A stretch of 34,089 bases of DNA, taken from contig BLJB01000286.1 in assembly GCA_013423325.1 (NCBI GenBank), forward strand, positions 1 to 34,089. Direction: 5' to 3'. A program made the position numbers and the translations under genes. The stretch is from Usnea hakonensis. Taxonomy: Eukaryota; Ascomycota; Lecanoromycetes; Lecanorales; Parmeliaceae. This document shows positions 33,438 to 34,089 of the stretch, one piece after another. The notes under the pieces were generated by a model. The model did not search any database and was not told where the DNA came from. It saw nothing but the letters and a program-made list of their open reading frames with translations. How positions within the stretch are numbered: the first letter of the stretch is position 1; every line of letters starts with the position of its first letter.

Positions 33438-34089
33438 TTGGATTGGATTGGAATTCATACTCGTGTCTATCTAACTATGTGAAAGATAATTACGGGAAGC
33501 TCTATGGCAATAATGTAAGGGAAACCTTTGTAGTATCGCTACTACCAGGGTGAAAAACCTTACTATACTCCTACTTGTCTCTACTATTTTAAGTCTATAT
33601 ACTACCTTTGATTATTGTCGCTCGGTACCTCCTATACTCGTATTCCTCTACCCCCTTTATGCCGACGCTAGTATCCCTTAGGTCGCTCCGCCCCTATATA
33701 ACTAGTCTTTCGCTAGGGAATACTGGCCTAGGAGGCCGGATTAAATTAGCTATCTAGTTAACGCCCTCGCCCCTCTTAGGGTAGTTAGTATTCTCCGTAG
33801 GTTACTAGTTCCCGCGGACTCTAGAAGTGCTAGTCTGAATTGCCCTAGCCTCGAATAGAAGATAAGGATATATTTAGTATCCTATTTCGGCTAGCCGTAT
33901 TCGTAGCTGGCTATATAGATACCCGGGACCTTATAACGGAAGAGGAACTGTGCCAGCCCGATCTTCTCTATTCGTATCTAGATTAGGGCGGAGCTTTCGG
34001 CTTTCGCGAGGTTGTAGTGAAGTGTTCTCCTCGTTTTCTAGTCCTTAGGACCCTAAGCTAGTATCCTCTTATTTTCGGGTATACCCGTA
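33438..34089 (-). mobile_element. LINE-3: 3' end of a younger Tad-like LINE (runs off window)
   Basis: Begins TTGGATTGGATTGGAATTC on + and follows LINE-1 25231-25880 base by base with transitions. It keeps many CA/TG (for example GGCAATAATGTAAGGG and CTACCAGGGTG), so it is less RIPed than LINE-1. It covers the 3' UTR (to about 33680) and the C-terminal part of ORF2 including the Cys/His motif at about 33890. The ORF2 stop TAA is present in the same place as in LINE-1. It was inserted into LINE-2. Confidence 0.88.

Overview
The window is AT-rich, gene-poor DNA from a genome with repeat-induced point mutation (RIP). CA and TG dinucleotides are almost absent over tens of kilobases on both strands, TA is hugely over-represented, and every recognisable reading frame is broken by TAA/TAG rather than TGA. 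Fungal Tad-like LINEs and Ty3/Gypsy elements with this mutation pattern point to a filamentous ascomycete (Pezizomycotina). I cannot name the genus. I see no intact host gene, rRNA, tRNA or CRISPR array.

Layout, left to right. 1-113: 3' tail of a LINE on +, entering from outside. 114-1503: degenerate AT-rich DNA with a TAACT-rich patch and a 46-bp LINE-tail insertion (1394-1439). 1504-2900: decayed coding sequence on - whose end part is five 114-bp (38-codon) tandem repeats. 3020-4266: a 1.25-kb retro-insertion on + with a 13-bp target duplication, made of an un-RIPed GC-rich start, an unrelated body and a LINE-type 3' end. 5000-5845, 13752-14502 and 21653-23935: three pieces of one long unidentified minus-strand reading frame. 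They were split by two complete Gypsy elements: Gypsy-1 (5846-13746, -) and Gypsy-2 (14503-21647, +, with chromodomain). 23980-25231 and 30500-30664: AT-rich flank with a degenerate direct repeat. 25232-30486: a full-length two-ORF Tad-like LINE-1 on - with a 13-bp target duplication. About 30665-33437: an older, strongly RIPed LINE-2 on -. 33438-34089: the 3' end of LINE-3 on -, younger and less mutated, running out of the window.

Stratigraphy: the host layer (long ORF and flanks) is oldest; LINE-2 and the two Gypsy elements invaded it; LINE-1, LINE-3 and the chimeric insertion look younger because they keep more CA/TG. RIP has destroyed the catalytic sites in a predictable way: the reverse-transcriptase Asp pair and the integrase Glu became Asn and Lys wherever a T preceded the G. 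The most interesting items are the long ORF that stays in frame across both Gypsy junctions, the LINE-tailed chimeric insertion, the 38-residue coding repeats, and the systematic escape of element edges from RIP. All calls come from reading by eye; no database search was possible.
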